Source: Geosiphon pyriformis (lineage: Eukaryota > Glomeromycota > Glomeromycetes > Archaeosporales > Geosiphonaceae). Taken from it: a DNA stretch of 64,000 nt. Below are positions 1 to 12,960 of the stretch, one piece after another. A model generated the notes under the pieces. The model was given only the letters and a program-made list of their open reading frames with translations. It was not told where the DNA came from and did not search any database. Positions within the stretch are counted from its first letter, which is position 1; each line of letters opens with the position of its first letter. Position numbers and translations under genes: made by a program. The stretch spans positions 809,095-873,094 of the forward strand of contig JAAOMT010000571.1 in the NCBI GenBank assembly GCA_016748015.1. Direction: 5' to 3'.

Positions 1-68
1 TAAGCATTTTATTTATAAGCATGATTAAGCTAATATTTGCTAAACCATTAGGACTTCAAATTCTCGCA

Positions 69-501
69 ATGGCAGGTGACAAAAAGAGTATGTATACAAG
101 TTTTTCTACTATTATAAACTTACATTGCTTCCTGGAATCCAAACTTTTTGTTAGCCCAATTCACCCCCGTCTTTTCTCAATAAATTAATTGATCTAAACT
201 GGCTTAAGCCCTCTTAAAGGACCCGGCACTTGACCGTTGGTACCTAGCAATACATGAAACCCCAAGATTTTACTTTCGTTGGACAAGCCGAACTGTTAAG
301 ACAGCGATTGGATTAGGTGTTGTCATTCCTTGCTTCTTGCTATACTTGGGTGTAGAATTTCAAGTAAGGTAGAACAAACGGTAAATTGATCTTCAAAAGC
401 TATTTTTACCAAGGTTAATTGAATCGTTCGTTCTCAAGGACAAATATGATTTTCGCGGTGCCAGAGATAAAGAATCCATGCTGAAAAGGCCCAAAGAATA
501 G
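69..501 (+). CDS. Complex I accessory subunit, NDUFB4/B15-like (3 exons)
   Basis: Spliced model 69-87, 209-363, 439-501, encoding 78 residues. Both introns (121 and 75 nt) have GT-AG ends and phases that agree. The protein starts MAGDKKTLLKDPALDRW, then has an aromatic-basic stretch (PRFYFRWTSRT), one membrane segment at about residues 39-55, and a charged tail that begins DKYDFRGARDK. This layout (short polar N-terminus, DPAL box, YFRW box, one transmembrane helix, RG-containing tail) fits the small fungal NDUFB4/B15 subunit of mitochondrial NADH:ubiquinone oxidoreductase, which sits in the inner membrane arm and has no catalytic role. It is shorter than the mammalian protein, as is usual in fungi. 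It is convergent with SAP18. The family call rests on motif memory. The splice model is strong because it leaves one open frame ending in TAG. Confidence 0.82.
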
Positions 502-900
502 CGATAATACGTTAATTACAATAGCCATTGGGGTGATAGAAATTCCCCCATTAAAAATGTCGTTGTAACGAGATTAATTTTACCTTGGATAAAATTGTAA
601 GTGATTTTTCTCAAATTGCTTGAAAAAAGTATGCAAGGAATTTTGGGTAACATTTTAAGGTTTCATAACCTCTCAATCTATTCTCGAGTTTTTGTCGAAA
701 CATATCTTTCCTCTACCTAAGAACCCGAGTGAAACTAGCTCAACTAATCTATTTTCTCTTACATCAGAATGGTAACCTTTTATTTTAATTCGAGGATTCA
801 ATAACAATGTTCAATATCAAACAGTGCTTACAATAAATTTAGATTTTATATGTTGGAAAAGTAAGCTTGATTAGCTATTTATGCAAAGTGTCCAAAAGCC
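502..900. other. Intergenic region between convergent genes
   Basis: This is about 400 nt between the stop codons of the complex I subunit gene (+) and SAP18 (-). It holds the two 3' untranslated regions. An AATAAA-like stretch near 833 could serve the + strand gene. I see no further gene. Confidence 0.6.
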
Positions 901-2055
901 TTATCTTCTTCTCTCCCTGAAAGATCTTCCATCTCTTCCCCCGCGATCCCGATCCCTTTCTACATTCCTTACTCCGTTCCTGTCACGATCTCTTTCTCTA
1001 TCCCGATCCCTGCCTCCACGTTCTCTAGTATCGCGTCCAAGCGTACTACGAAAAACTCTGGGAGAATCTCTATCTCTTCCTATTGCACGATCTCGTGGCT
1101 GATCTCTTATTGTATTACTCGAACGACGTTCGATCAATCCACGTGAAGCAGGCATCCCATAAAATACAGCCACATCCAAAAAATCCCCGATCACAAAACG
1201 CGCATCGTCCAGATTATTGTCTTCCTCTACAGTATTGCGCGAATTCATTACCATCCCTAGATCTTTAAACATGTAACAATTCCGTAACTGGTCTTGGTAG
1301 ACTAATTTGAATGAAATTCGGGCATTTAGGCGTTGCGCATCAGGTTTTATTTGTTTGATAAGGTTTGCAATTTCTTTGAGTGTAGCGTCTTTCCTATAGT
1401 CAAATAACATAAGTGGTCAAATGGGTTCAAGTCATGTTATGAAAGAGATAATTATTGTGCTACCATGTGTATATTTGAACTTCATGGTTTGTTGGCTGTT
1501 CGTCTATTGTGTATTTGTCAAGGCTTTGAGAAAGAAATTCAGAAAAACTTTTTAAAGACAACCATAATTTAAAAATAATAGTATGATATATTAGTCAATT
1601 AATATCCTTACCCATGATGCGAACCCTCCTGACAAAAAATTCTAAGCAAAAAAGGACATGTCTAAAACAAAATTAAATAATTAAAATTTTTATTCAGACC
1701 AAATATTTCACAAAAAAATATGCTTGAATTGCACCTTTTCTCGATCTACCACGATTTTGGCTTTTCCTGTGCCGGAGGGGTTAGCTGTAAGAGAGGATTT
1801 TCCAAGTTCAGACGTGGCACGACGTTTAATTGGCTCATTGTTCTCTGGTTTAACCGTTGGAAAATTCTTGACGTCTTCCATGGCTGCCCCTTCGGACGCT
1901 TCTCCTATAGTTGAGATTGCAGCTTCTTCACCTGCGTCTGAATCAGCTCTTGGAGCTAGTTTCGCCACTTGTACCCTATTTGTTTCTGTGGGAATTCCAC
2001 CACTGCTGCTACTGCTTTCTTCTTGACTATTGACCTGTGCCTCCATAGATGACAT
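901..2055 (-). CDS. SAP18: SAP18-family histone deacetylase complex / splicing subunit (4 exons)
   Basis: Spliced model on the minus strand: 2055-1735, 1661-1612, 1523-1464, 1393-901, encoding 307 residues. Introns are 73, 88 and 70 nt with GT-AG ends. A 50-nt exon supplies TCPFLLRIF and a 60-nt exon supplies EVQIYTW; both motifs are family hallmarks and restore the ubiquitin-like SAP18 fold together with KDATLKEI and FVIGDFLDVAV in the last exon. SAP18 is known as a Sin3 histone deacetylase partner and as a member of the ASAP/PSAP splicing complex. Two parts are unusual. There is an acidic, serine-rich extension of about 100 residues before the fold, and an R/D-rich low-complexity tail of about 70 residues after it. 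The tail is encoded next to the stop, and its antisense strand is open and falsely looks like a serine/arginine-rich protein. The start is the ATG at 2055. Confidence 0.9.
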
Positions 2056-3300
2056 TATATTGAATGATTTTCAACTGAGATTCATAAGAAAAAGTAATAA
2101 TAAAAGACGCGGAAAAAACAATTAAATGAATAGTAAAATCTAAACCAGTATTCAATTAAGTATTTATGGTGTGACATAAACAGAGTTATCACTTTTAAAA
2201 TATTAATGTATAATTTAATTGGCAAACAATTTATAAACTTTATAATTATTATTTAAAAATAAATGGGTTTAAATATTAAATGAAAATATATAATTTTATT
2301 ATATGTTGATTTTCCATATGTATATATTTTTTAATTATAAATAACTCTTTTTCTTTTGTATTTTTATGACCACAACCAAAGCAAAAAGTAAAAATTGCAA
2401 TATTTTTAATTTTTTAAAACAACTAGTAGTATTTTTACCAGTAAAACACTTACAGCTATAGAGACTGCTTAACAACACTCTATGAAAGCACTTTTCTTAA
2501 ATAAATTAGTAGTTAACCAGCTTTCTGTTAGTTTAAAACACTTTTTTATCTTTGATTAAAAGTTTTTTTTCTTTTAAAGTTTTTTAAAAAAACTTATTTA
2601 AAGTTTTGATATGATTTTTGTTTTTTTTTAAAAGCTTCAAAATATTTAATAAAAAGATAATAATCAAGTTAACTTTTTTTTTATTCTTTTTATTGTTGTT
2701 TAAATAGTTAAAAAAACCAAAATATCAAAAAGCGATTTTCTCAAATTTTTGTTATCTCTAATAGCAATTTTTTGGTATTTTTAATGCCAGTTTTAATGTT
2801 TTAAAAACAATTTTTATTTTTGTAAAAAATAAAGTTTGGTTTTTTTTTACCAATATTAGTTTTATTGTAATTATAAATAGAAAAAAATTTCTATTTTAAA
2901 CAATATTATTTATAAAATAATTCAAAAAAATAAGTAATAATTAAATATAGCATAAATTAATTAATAATATAATAAAAATTATTAAACTATATAATATTAA
3001 AATTTTTAAAAATACCAAAAAAAAATTTAAAAATATTAAGAATTTTAATAATAATTTAAGAAAAATATAAAAATCATTAGAAATTTCAAAAGTCTTGTAT
3101 TATAAAAATATATATATATATTAATAATATTAAAAACAGAAAAAAAAATTTAATTTAATTTTTATTAAGTAATTTTAATAATTAAAAATTTAATATTTAA
3201 AATAAATAATTATAATCTTTCTCTTATTAATTTTTTAGTCACAATAAAAACTAAGATATACTTAAGAAATAATTTTTTTATCCTTTTTTTTCTTTTAGTT
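2056..3300. other. AT-rich intergenic, SAP18 upstream region
   Basis: The first few hundred bases must contain the SAP18 promoter. From about 2200 the sequence is almost pure A/T with homopolymers. There is no tRNA, no supported ORF and no clear element boundary. Part may be the decayed 5' end of LINE copy A, because some T-rich pieces near 2560-2620 resemble the start of the other copies. Confidence 0.5.
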
Positions 3301-3349
3301 TTATAGTTATTTTTTTTAATACATTTTTGTTTATAATTATAGAACCAGT

Positions 3350-5215
3350 AAACTTTTCTGCTAGTGGATTGAATTTTGGTTTTGCTAAGTTAAAAATCTA
3401 CTTTAACATAAAGAAAAAAAAAGTAAAATATATTTACTTTTATAGTGTTTTCTACAAAAAGCTAAAAAACCTAATATTAAAACTAGTTTAATTGAGTTAT
3501 TTGCTGGTTTTTTTAGTTTCAGTAATTTGAAAATAAATAGTATTAAGTTTGTTAAATCCTAAAGTAATAAAATTGTAAGAAAACAAACAGTATTAGTAAA
3601 ATATTGAATATAGAAAACATAAAAAATACAATTGCAAAAAAGACTAGTTATGCAAATTTAAATGTCTCAAAAATAAACAATACAATAAACAATATTATAT
3701 TTAAGAAGACATATACCAGAACATATATTTTGAATAATTAGTTAAAAAAATTTTTTTTTAATAATCCAAGTAATAACAATAATAATATTCTGATGCTTTC
3801 AAATTTTAAGTTTTTTAAATTCAAATATTTGTTATTAATTAAATCACATGCTTTAAAAAAACAGAGTTTTAATTCAGCAAAATTTTTTGTATTAGATATT
3901 AAGCTTTTTGCTGTGTCTGAAAAAACTTTTGGTGATAAATTAATAGCTATAAAAAAATTTTTTATTGTGTTAATGGTTTTGAAATGACTTTAACTTTTTT
4001 AAAATTTTCTGATATTATTAAATCAATTTTTACATTAAAATAAGTTTAAAAAAGACTAAAAAAATAACAATTAGTGAAAAATTTTTGGTTAATAATAATG
4101 TAAAAAAGATAATTAGTTATATAAATTAAAAAATAATAATCAAAAAAATTTCAGTTAATTTATCCAAATTGGTTGTAGATTTGGTTTTTTTTAAGTTTGA
4201 TAAAATTGTGTCTATTAAAATACAGCTTATTGGTTTTTGGTAAAAAACTTTAATTAAATTTCAGTCTGTTGATATTATTAATTTGGTTACAGTTAAATAG
4301 TTAGTTCTTATAAAAAAAAAATTCTGTTTATGTAGTTAAGATCATTAATAACAAACAAATATTAATATTTAGAGATTATTATTAGACTTTGTTATATATA
4401 CTGCCAGTTAGTATTACTGCTTATAATCTTTTTAATCTATTGGTTTCTTATGATGAAAGAATTTGGTTTATTGGTTGTAATCTAGATTTATATATATAAC
4501 AAGTATATTATTATTTGTTTTATTAATAAGATATTTAAAAAGACTGTTATTGGTTCTATTCTGGTTTTTAAAAATGTAAATTTGCATTAGACTGATTTGT
4601 TTTTGGCTGTCTATACTTATTATAAACAATTTAGTTATGTTTCTGTTGTATGTATATCTGGTAAAAATTTTGATGGTTATAATAAAAAATTAATTATTTC
4701 TTAGAATTGTGTTTGACTAACAAATATTTATAAGAAAAAACAGATTTTAATTGTTTAGTCAGTTTTTTTTTGTGATAAAACATAAGTGCAAATTGCTAAT
4801 AGTGTTTTTTTTATGAAATATTATTAGATTTTATGATTGTTAGTTTATTCTTAAAAAATAAATCTCTCTTATTAATTACTATAAAAATAAGTAATAAGTT
4901 TACCACTCTTAAATATAGTTTTGTTAATCTTGCAAAGCAGATTAATAAGCTAATTATGAAATTAAATACATTTAAATCAATAATTTTCTAGTCTAGTTTT
5001 AAATGTTAATCATTAATGACTTTTTTATTATAAAATTAAAAGACAAATATAATAATAAATAAGAGTTTGAGTGTATCTACCAGTAATAGAACTATTGTAA
5101 AAGCAGTGTTTTTTAATCTTTTAATTATTTTTAAATTAAAGAATATCTTGAAAAGTTTGTTAACTATAATAATAAGTCTTTTGGCCAAAATAGATAATAT
5201 TAGTTCAAATATAAG
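3350..5215 (+). pseudogene. LINE A ORF1 remnant
   Basis: The piece at 3793-3987 gives SFNSAKFFVLDIKLFAV, matching the conserved box KSFALDINLSAV of copy C. It is followed near 4000 by SDIIKSIFT, and near 4205 by the RRM-like core DKIVSIKIQLIGFW. The Trp at 4238-4240 is still TGG here, whereas copies C, E and G have stops at that codon. Many TAA/TAG/TGA codons make it non-functional. The start is approximate. Confidence 0.6.
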
Positions 5216-5219
5216 AAAC

Positions 5220-8200
5220 TCTTCTTATTAATAACTAAATTTGTCTTAAAAATTGTTATATGTAGCATTAAAAATATAAATAATACTACTAAAAAAAGAG
5301 AACATTATTTGTTAATACAAAAAAATAAACAGTTTTATCTTAATTATTACTAAAACAAAACAAAAAAATAGGGTATATTTATAAATTGTTAACAAGTTTA
5401 ATAATATTTAAGTATTTATCTTTGGTTTGAACTTTGATTACTTGAATTCTAATGTTATAATTATTATAAGTATTGTATTGGCCAAATATATATACAAAGT
5501 TTTTAAGATTGTTAATCAGCTTTTGTCTATTAAGCTATTTTTTAAAAATAAGCTGTCTGTTTAATTTTAGAACTGTATGTTGATTTTGTTTTAATAATAC
5601 ACTTGGTTTAAGCTGAAAAAATTAATTTTTTAATTGTAAAAACTGTGAATGGATTTTTTTTTGTAATCTTAAATAATAATTTTAATAAAAATAGTTTTTA
5701 TAAATGTGCTAGTTTTAAGAGATACTATAATTTGAAGCTAGTTATTTCTTTGGTGAAAAGCTTAATTACAAAAATTTCAACATAAAAAAATTTTAAGAGT
5801 GCTAAGAAAACAATTAATTATATATTTGTTTCTTAAAATCCGATTAATATGATAGTAAATTATGAAATTTTAGATATAAATAAATACTTTAACACTAATT
5901 ATTAAGCTGTTTTTTGTCTTTGTAAATTTAAATGATTTGCTAGATGTGTATTTAAATTTTTTTTATAAACAAGCAAATAGAAATTATTGGAAGTTTAATT
6001 TTAAAAGTGCTAATAATATTAAGTAGCTTAGGTTTAAAAATACTATATTGGCTAATATTGCAATATTTTTAGATAAATTTGTTGTATCTAAAATATTTTT
6101 AGATCTGAATGCTATGTAAAATATTATTTATAAGATGATATGTTTATTGGCCAACAAGATATTTAAAAAGATATAATTTAAAAATTTTGATAGTATTTTT
6201 ATCAAAAAATTTTTTAAATTTTAAAAGTTGCAAATTTTGGTATCTAAAATTATTAAATTTTTGTATATAAGATTCAATATTGAATTTGTTTCTTTAATAA
6301 GCCATTAGATATTTTTAAACAGTATTAAAACCTTAAGTGTTTAAGTTTGTTTGGATTTTGGTGTCAATTTTAATTATATAAGATCTGTTTTATCTGATAT
6401 AAGGAAATCTTATCACACTTCCAAGCTTGCCAAATTATTAAAGATAAAAAAGTTAAATATTAGATTTGCTGTTATTAAGTAGATAGAAAGCTTTGCTGTT
6501 AATAAAGATTATATAATTAGAAGTATATTAGAATATTTTTTTTGAAAAATGGTTTTAAATTACTTAGTTGTTAATAATTAATTGGTTTTGAATTCTAATA
6601 AAGTTAAATCTAAGATTAATATAATAATAAAAAGTTAAACAAAAAAGAGATTAGTATTAAAAAATGTTTTAATGTATAATATTATTAGTATATATCTTTA
6701 ATTTATATTAATAATAATATTTTTTCTGATATTATGAGTGCTATTGCTTATGATAACATATTACAAGTAATTAAAAACTTGTTTAATAAAAAAGCAACTG
6801 GTTTGTTTGATATTACTAATAAGCTTTAAAAATATTGTAACAATTTTGTTCTCAAAATGTTTTTGAATTTTTTAAATTCTTGTTTGATATATAAATTTGT
6901 GTCTCAATCTTGAAAAAAAACTTGAATGTTAATAATTCCTAAATCTTATGAATGAAAAGATACTTTAATTAATACTAGACTAATTATTTTAATTAAAACT
7001 GTTTAAAAAATTCTCTTTAAGATACTTTGTGATAAAATTTTATTGATCTGCAGCAAATTTAATATTTTTTATAGTAACAATTTTTCTGTATTAAAGAATA
7101 TTACTATTCAATCTTTATCTTTGTAGTAAGCTTAATCATAAAAAATATGTTAAAAAAAGACTATAAACTTTGGCTGATCTTATAAAATATGCATAAAACT
7201 TATGATTTTGTTGATTAACATCATTTGAAAAGTGATTTAATATAGATAAAAATATATAAGTAGTTTATTAAATTCTTTAGTAATATTCACAATAATAGAA
7301 TTAATTGAGTTATGTTAAATTATAAACTTACTAATAATTACTAAGTATATAATAGTTTAGATCAGAGTAAAATTTTTTTTTTGCTTTAAAAAATTTTTTA
7401 CAATTTTTTTTTATGTGAAATTAAAAGACATAAGAACTTGTATGATTATTATATTAATTTTAAATTTATTGCCAAAATTAGTAAAATTAAAAATCAAGCT
7501 AAATTAACTTCTTATTTAACAGCTGGTATATTTGCAAATAATACAATTTGGGTAAAAAATAATTAAGCTGCTACTTAGTATATTTTAAATATTGTAAGTA
7601 AGTTTTTTAAAGTTAATAAAATTTTAATCAATAATAAGAAAACAGTGGCCATTTTTATTAATCAAAAAATTAAAAATGTTTTATTATTAATAAGTAGTCT
7701 GTCAATTTTTATTGCATAAAAAGAGAAGTTTTATAGATATTTAAACATTTTTTTGTCTTTTAAAAATTTGTTTAAATCTAACTTAATAAAAATCCATTCA
7801 AATATTAAGTTTTTTACTAATATGATTTTGAAAAAACTACTTTAGATAAACAGTTCTTTTATTTAATCTTGGCTGTACTGTAGTTTATTGTTAGTTACAA
7901 AATTTAATTTAATTTTGTTTCTAAGAATATATATAACAAATAAAATACATTGATTAAAAAAAGTTTAAAAATAAAAGCTGGTTTGCTAAGTAATTTTTCT
8001 AACAAGATTTTTTACTATCTATTTTTGTATGATTTAAAAATATTTGAATAAGTATAAGTGAAAAACAAAGTGGTTGCTGTGTTGTGTTTTTTAAATACTA
8101 GTAGTATTTTTGGTTATTTTTTAATTATAAGTTTTTGAATTTGCAAGTATTAGGTTGGTTTTCCAATTATTTACTGCAGTTTTTTTGTTAAATTACGAGT

Positions 8201-9674
8201 CAATTTAGTTTTTTATGATGTTTTTTGCTTGCTTAAGAAGTTTAATGTTGTTTTTATTAAACAACTGTATAATAAAAAGAAATTAGTTTTTAATTAGAAA
8301 AATTTTTATTATTGGAAAAAACTTAATTCTAAGAATTCAGTTCTTATTTAACTTAAGTTAATATATAATTATTTGATTGTTATTGTTTTTTATTTTATTA
8401 ATCAGCCACCTATTAATAGTCTACAATTTTTAAATGTTTTTGATTTTAGTAATTTTACTGTAATAAAAAAAAGTTTTTTTAATGCCAATTTAGATATTAT
8501 TAATATTTATACAAATAAGTTTTTGAAAGTTTTGAATACATGTAATATAAAGTATAATACAGTTGCATTTTTTGCTAATCTGAATCCGAGTGTAGATATT
8601 AAAATTAATAGTTTGGTTTCTTTTATATTGGTAAAATTTCAAACAATTGCTTTAATCTTAGAGTGTGTTTTTTTTTCTAGTATTATTGTAATATATTTAA
8701 ATAATTAAACTGTTTTAAATACTTGTACTGCAGAATTAAATATGGTTTTGTCAAACTTTTACAACTGTTGTTGGCTAAAAAAGCATTGTATTGTGAATTC
8801 TGTTAAATATAAAAATCTCAGTGTTTTTTAATTTAAGATTAAAAGCTATTTGGATGTTTTGGATAATAAATGTACTAATAAACTGACTGATATAGTCTTA
8901 TATTTAAAGTTATACTTATTAAGAAATTAGACTTAAGTCTGGTATTGTTAATAAAAGCATGATTAAAGATATAGATTGAGCTTAGATATTATTAGTTTAA
9001 CATCCTAACTTATACATAACTGCTGATTTTACAAGCAAACTCACTGTTGATTTGTATTTGTATTTTATAAAAGTATTGTATTATTGTTTATTTATTGTTG
9101 TTTATAAGTGCTTATATAATAAAAAATATTCTAATATGTTATGTTTTTATTGTAAAAAAGTAAAACTTTCTAATTACTTTTTTATATACAAAATAAATTC
9201 TGATGTTTATAAAGGGTTGTTAAGAATGTATTTAGTTTAATGAAGTTTTTTATTAGACTTAAGCTTATTATTGTCTTGTGTTTTACAAATACTTTTTTAT
9301 ATACAATTAACAATGTTGTCTACACTACTTTGTATAAGGATTTTATGTTTAAGATATAGTATCTAAAAGCCATATTTATTTTTAGTTATGTTCAAACTAC
9401 AGTTAAGAAGATCATTAACTTTGTGTAAAGCTTGGAAATAATTTATTGTGCTAAGATGTGATTGGTGAAATTTAAGTATAAAGTAATTATAAAAAAGAAT
9501 AGTTTAATTACATGTAATGGTTTTGTATTCTCAATAATTTATGGTTTATTATTTTTGCTTTTTGATAATATTGTTAGATTACTTAAAATTACAAAAACAT
9601 ATAATATTTGTTTTAGATTATATAAGCTTTATATTTTTTTTTTGGTATTAATTGTGCAATTTCTGTTAAAATAA
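5220..9674 (+). pseudogene. LINE A ORF2 remnant (endonuclease-RT-RNase H)
   Basis: Alignable pieces occur in order. They are an endonuclease start (ICSIKNINNTTKK, about 5250), an RT box with AYDNI and FNKKATGLFDITNK (about 6750-6820), an altered active-site box FANNTIWVKNN (about 7530), an RNase H block at 8373-8708 (IYTNKFLK, LVKFQTIALILECV), and a degenerate finger CFYCKKVKLSNYFF near 9140. Both catalytic positions of the first RNase H and RT motifs are changed by G-to-A. It is not functional. Confidence 0.65.
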
Positions 9675-9800
9675 ATTCATAATATTGTTCTAATTGGTCT
9701 GAATAGTTGATTATATGTAAAAAGTACATGATTTATGTTTAGTTTAAATCACTTAATTTAATATATTGTGCTAAGTAGTATTTGGATCTCATTCATAAAA

Positions 9801-10237
9801 TGAATAAAAAAAAATTATTTAAATTTTATAAATTATTATTCATTTTATTAAAATTTATTTATTGTTAATAAATATTTTTAACAATAATTTTTAATTATAA
9901 TTATTAATAAAATATTAATTTTTATTATTATTATTATTATTTTTTATTGTGTTTTATTTTGTGTTATAATTAATTAAAAAAAGTATTAAAATTACAATAT
10001 TAAAAATTATTTAATAAAAAACACAAAATAAATATAAAATTAATTTATTAAATTATTTATCAAAAAACCAATAAATATTAAAATAAATTAGTTATTATAT
10101 TAAAAAAAATAAATACCAAGTATTATTAATTATTAACAATAAATTTTTTTTATTATATAAAAAACTCAATTTACTAAAACTTTTATATTAATTAATAAAT
10201 TTAAAACACCAATTTATAATCTTAAATACTTTTTTTT
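9801..10237. other. AT-rich spacer between LINE copies A and B
   Basis: Almost pure A/T, with an (ATT)n microsatellite near 9925-9950. The 3' ends of two convergent LINE copies face each other across it. I see no gene. Confidence 0.6.
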
Positions 10238-12960
10238 ATTACGAAATTAATAAGTAAAGCCCAACTGTTATCTAGTATATAGAATCAAACTAAGTAAAAC
10301 AAACTAAATGCAGCTTACATATTTATTACATATGATTAGCCATTCAGACCAGATAAAACAACACTATATATTTATATCAACAAATGTATTACTACCTAAA
10401 TCTAAAAAAAATGACATATTTTGTGTTTACCAAAACTAATAGCAAAAGATTCTATAATACTAAGCATAAAAACCATCTTATTTGACAACAAAAACACTAC
10501 ACAACAAGACAAGCTTGAAACCAAACCATCATTACTAACCAGACCAGTCTTTTTTATATCCACTTTATGTTTAGATCTAACAAGCCAAACCTTGGCATAA
10601 TGTAATTCTACCACAAACCTAACATATTTGACAAGACCTAAAACAGTCCTTTTTTTTCTTTCAAAAACCAAAACAGTCTTAGCAAGCCAATCTCTCAACA
10701 CAAAAACTTTGCAAATCACAGCATAAAAACCTACATCCAAAGAACACATTGAAAGCAAATACAAAACAGCCAAAGCAGATAAGCAAAAAGAATCCATTAA
10801 AAATGTCCATCTTACAGCAGCTTCAGCCAATATGTCTTTATGAAGACTGATATTACCATAACAAATAAAAACATAATCAGACAACTCCATCTTATTATAC
10901 AGCAAGTACAGTATCCTAGAATAATTTTTGTTATACAATCTCTTTCTAACTACTATCAGCAGTTGTTTATGTACTACTTTTATCAAATATATACATAGAT
11001 TAGCTGATTTCTTACTAGTAAATTCAGACAGCATATGTGAATCAGATTGCCAAATCTTTATAGTAATAGTTCAATCTATCTCTCTAATTATAGCACTCAA
11101 AACCACATTATAACTAGGACCAGCTTTTCAATAAGCACAGCAAATCAACTAGTACAAATCATGAACAAAATAATGAGTATTACTAAACACAACAGTACTT
11201 TTAGCAACCAAAAACTATTTCTAAATCTCAATTGACAAAGAAAAAGAAGTGGCTTTACCAATCAACACATTAGCTTTAATATTGTCCAAAATTTTTGAAT
11301 GTCCTTTAATTTTCATCTAATTAACCAAAATGTTTTTATTTCTAATAAAATTGACTATATGTAATTTCTTAATTCAATATTGATTGTAAAAGTTAGACAC
11401 AACAAATAAAACTTTAAACATATAAGCATCAATTGCAAATTGGCTGTCCAAATAAAAAATTACAGCACAAGAAAATAAAATACACTTCAAAGCCAAAGCA
11501 ACAGCTTGCAACTCAGCTAAAGTAGAAAACAGAAGTCCAAACACTTTAATCTCAATATTCACATTTGCAGCTGAAAAATAAGTAGCTGCTCCATTTATTA
11601 TCTTGACAAAACCAGTATTCTTCAAGGACCCATTTGTATAGACTTTAATACAATCTGACCAAACCTCTAACAAATTATTCTATACATCAGAGAACCTCTT
11701 AGAATTCAAAACATTTAACACAGGCAATTTGGGATTAATAGCAAATTTGACCTCCAAAAAAACAATATTGCTTATAAACTTAGATGCCAATACAAATCAG
11801 TAAAGCACAAAGCCTTTCAGATCCAACTTTTTCTACTGTCAAAATATCTTTTAGTTTATCACATTTCTTTTTTTGTTCAGAAGTCTATTACCAAATGCAA
11901 CACCAAACTGCTTTAAAGAAAAAACAGAATTATAAAACAAGAGCTGTTCTAAGATACCAGACATTAAAAATCTACCAGACCTATAAAAAGCACTAGACAA
12001 ATTGTTTATTAAAAACAATTCATTATCCAAAAATATTTTTATTACACCAGCCAAAAAATTATTCATTGGACTAACATGTAACTTGACAGAAAATTGCAAA
12101 AAATTCAAAGAGAACTATCTTAAAATCTGCAAATCCAAAAACTTATGTTCAAATAAATGCCCAAGAATCTTTCAAGCATTGAAAAAAAAGACCAGCAAAG
12201 CCAACTTTTCTTCAGACTAAACTTGCTTACAAGGTTTTAAATCATACAAAGATAAATAGTACAACACTTTACTAAGAAAGTTATATGATAAGCCAATTTT
12301 AATCTTAAAACCCTTTCTAATTATCATATTTTACTTGTGACACACATTTGTAGATACAAAATTAAACTGCATCTGAAAGCTAACTATGAGCTGCAGGACA
12401 GCTAAAACCAAGTAAAAAACTGTTTATCTGTGATAATCTTTTTCAACACCACATTAGAAAAAAACTTAACATCCACATAAGCCTGAACCAAACTAAGATT
12501 GGAAAGACTTTCAGTAAACAAAAAAATTCCCAAGTATCTATACAATTCACTCTTCTTAGCAATTAAAATTGGCAAACTATTAATTATAAGTAAAGCAGTC
12601 TTGACATCTTGATTGATAGAAATAGCTACTGTCTTATTATTATAAATTGAAATATTATTGACAACAAAAAACTCATTGGCAATATTTAAAATATACTGTA
12701 CAGAAGTTTGACAAACTTCCAATCCAAATTGTATTATTAACAAAGACATTAAAAGCAAAAAAGGAAGTCTTCTCTCTAATAGCTTTAACTTTACTAGACT
12801 TAGCCACAAATCTAGTATCAATTCTGTATTTACATAAATGCTCATGCCTTTTTACTTTGCACAAAAGTGGATTATAAAAATTTTTTCAAAAGAGCAGAGA
12901 AAACATTTTACTTTGATCCAAACTATTATGAATTTTATAACTATTTGAGAATCTAAAATC
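10238..12960 (-). mobile_element. LINE copy B, 5'-truncated and decayed
   Basis: Minus-strand 3' half of a LINE closest to copy F. It contains the RT C-terminal half, the RNase H and the finger region, and ends at the family 3' signature, here mutated (AAAGCCCAACTGTTATC read on the plus strand). It stops near 12960, within the RT, where AT-rich sequence takes over. Such 5' truncation is usual for target-primed reverse transcription, although decay could also hide the rest. Confidence 0.75.
10402..12864 (-). pseudogene. LINE B ORF2 3' half
   Basis: Read on the minus strand from 12864. It shows CKVKRHEHLCKYRIDTRFV, the RT active-site box FVNNTIWIGS, the RT connection segment (12402-12845), an RNase H with YTNGSLKNTGF, LAELQAVALAL and YLDSQFAIDAY (11374-11673), and the C-terminal region LIKVVHKQLLIVV (10402-11034). 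The first RNase H Asp is Asn. The finger cysteines are partly lost (YLLYNKMELSDYVF). The segments lie in several frames. Confidence 0.7.

Larger units (their letters stand above)
3300..9800 (+). mobile_element. LINE copy A, near full length, extremely decayed
   Basis: A non-LTR retrotransposon of the same family as copies C and E-H. It can be recognised only by frame-by-frame comparison with them. From left to right it shows the ORF1 N-terminal box (about 3793), the RRM-like box (about 4200), the start of the endonuclease domain (about 5240), RT motifs (about 6700-7600), RNase H (8373-8708), a finger (about 9100) and the shared 3' end with GTATTTGGATCTCA (9779-9792). Stops interrupt nearly every 20-40 codons. 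The 3' boundary is good to a few bases; the 5' boundary is approximate. Confidence 0.75.

Noticed and set aside
881-1268. Open plus-strand frames rich in Ser/Arg/Leu (881-1102) and 1083-1268
   Set aside because: They are the antisense of the R/D-rich SAP18 tail and of its last exon. The minus strand has clear homology and splice sites.
2056-3300. Centromere or mitochondrial insertion because of extreme AT content
   Set aside because: Equally AT-rich stretches flank every old LINE copy in the window. There is no satellite array and no mitochondrial gene or tRNA.
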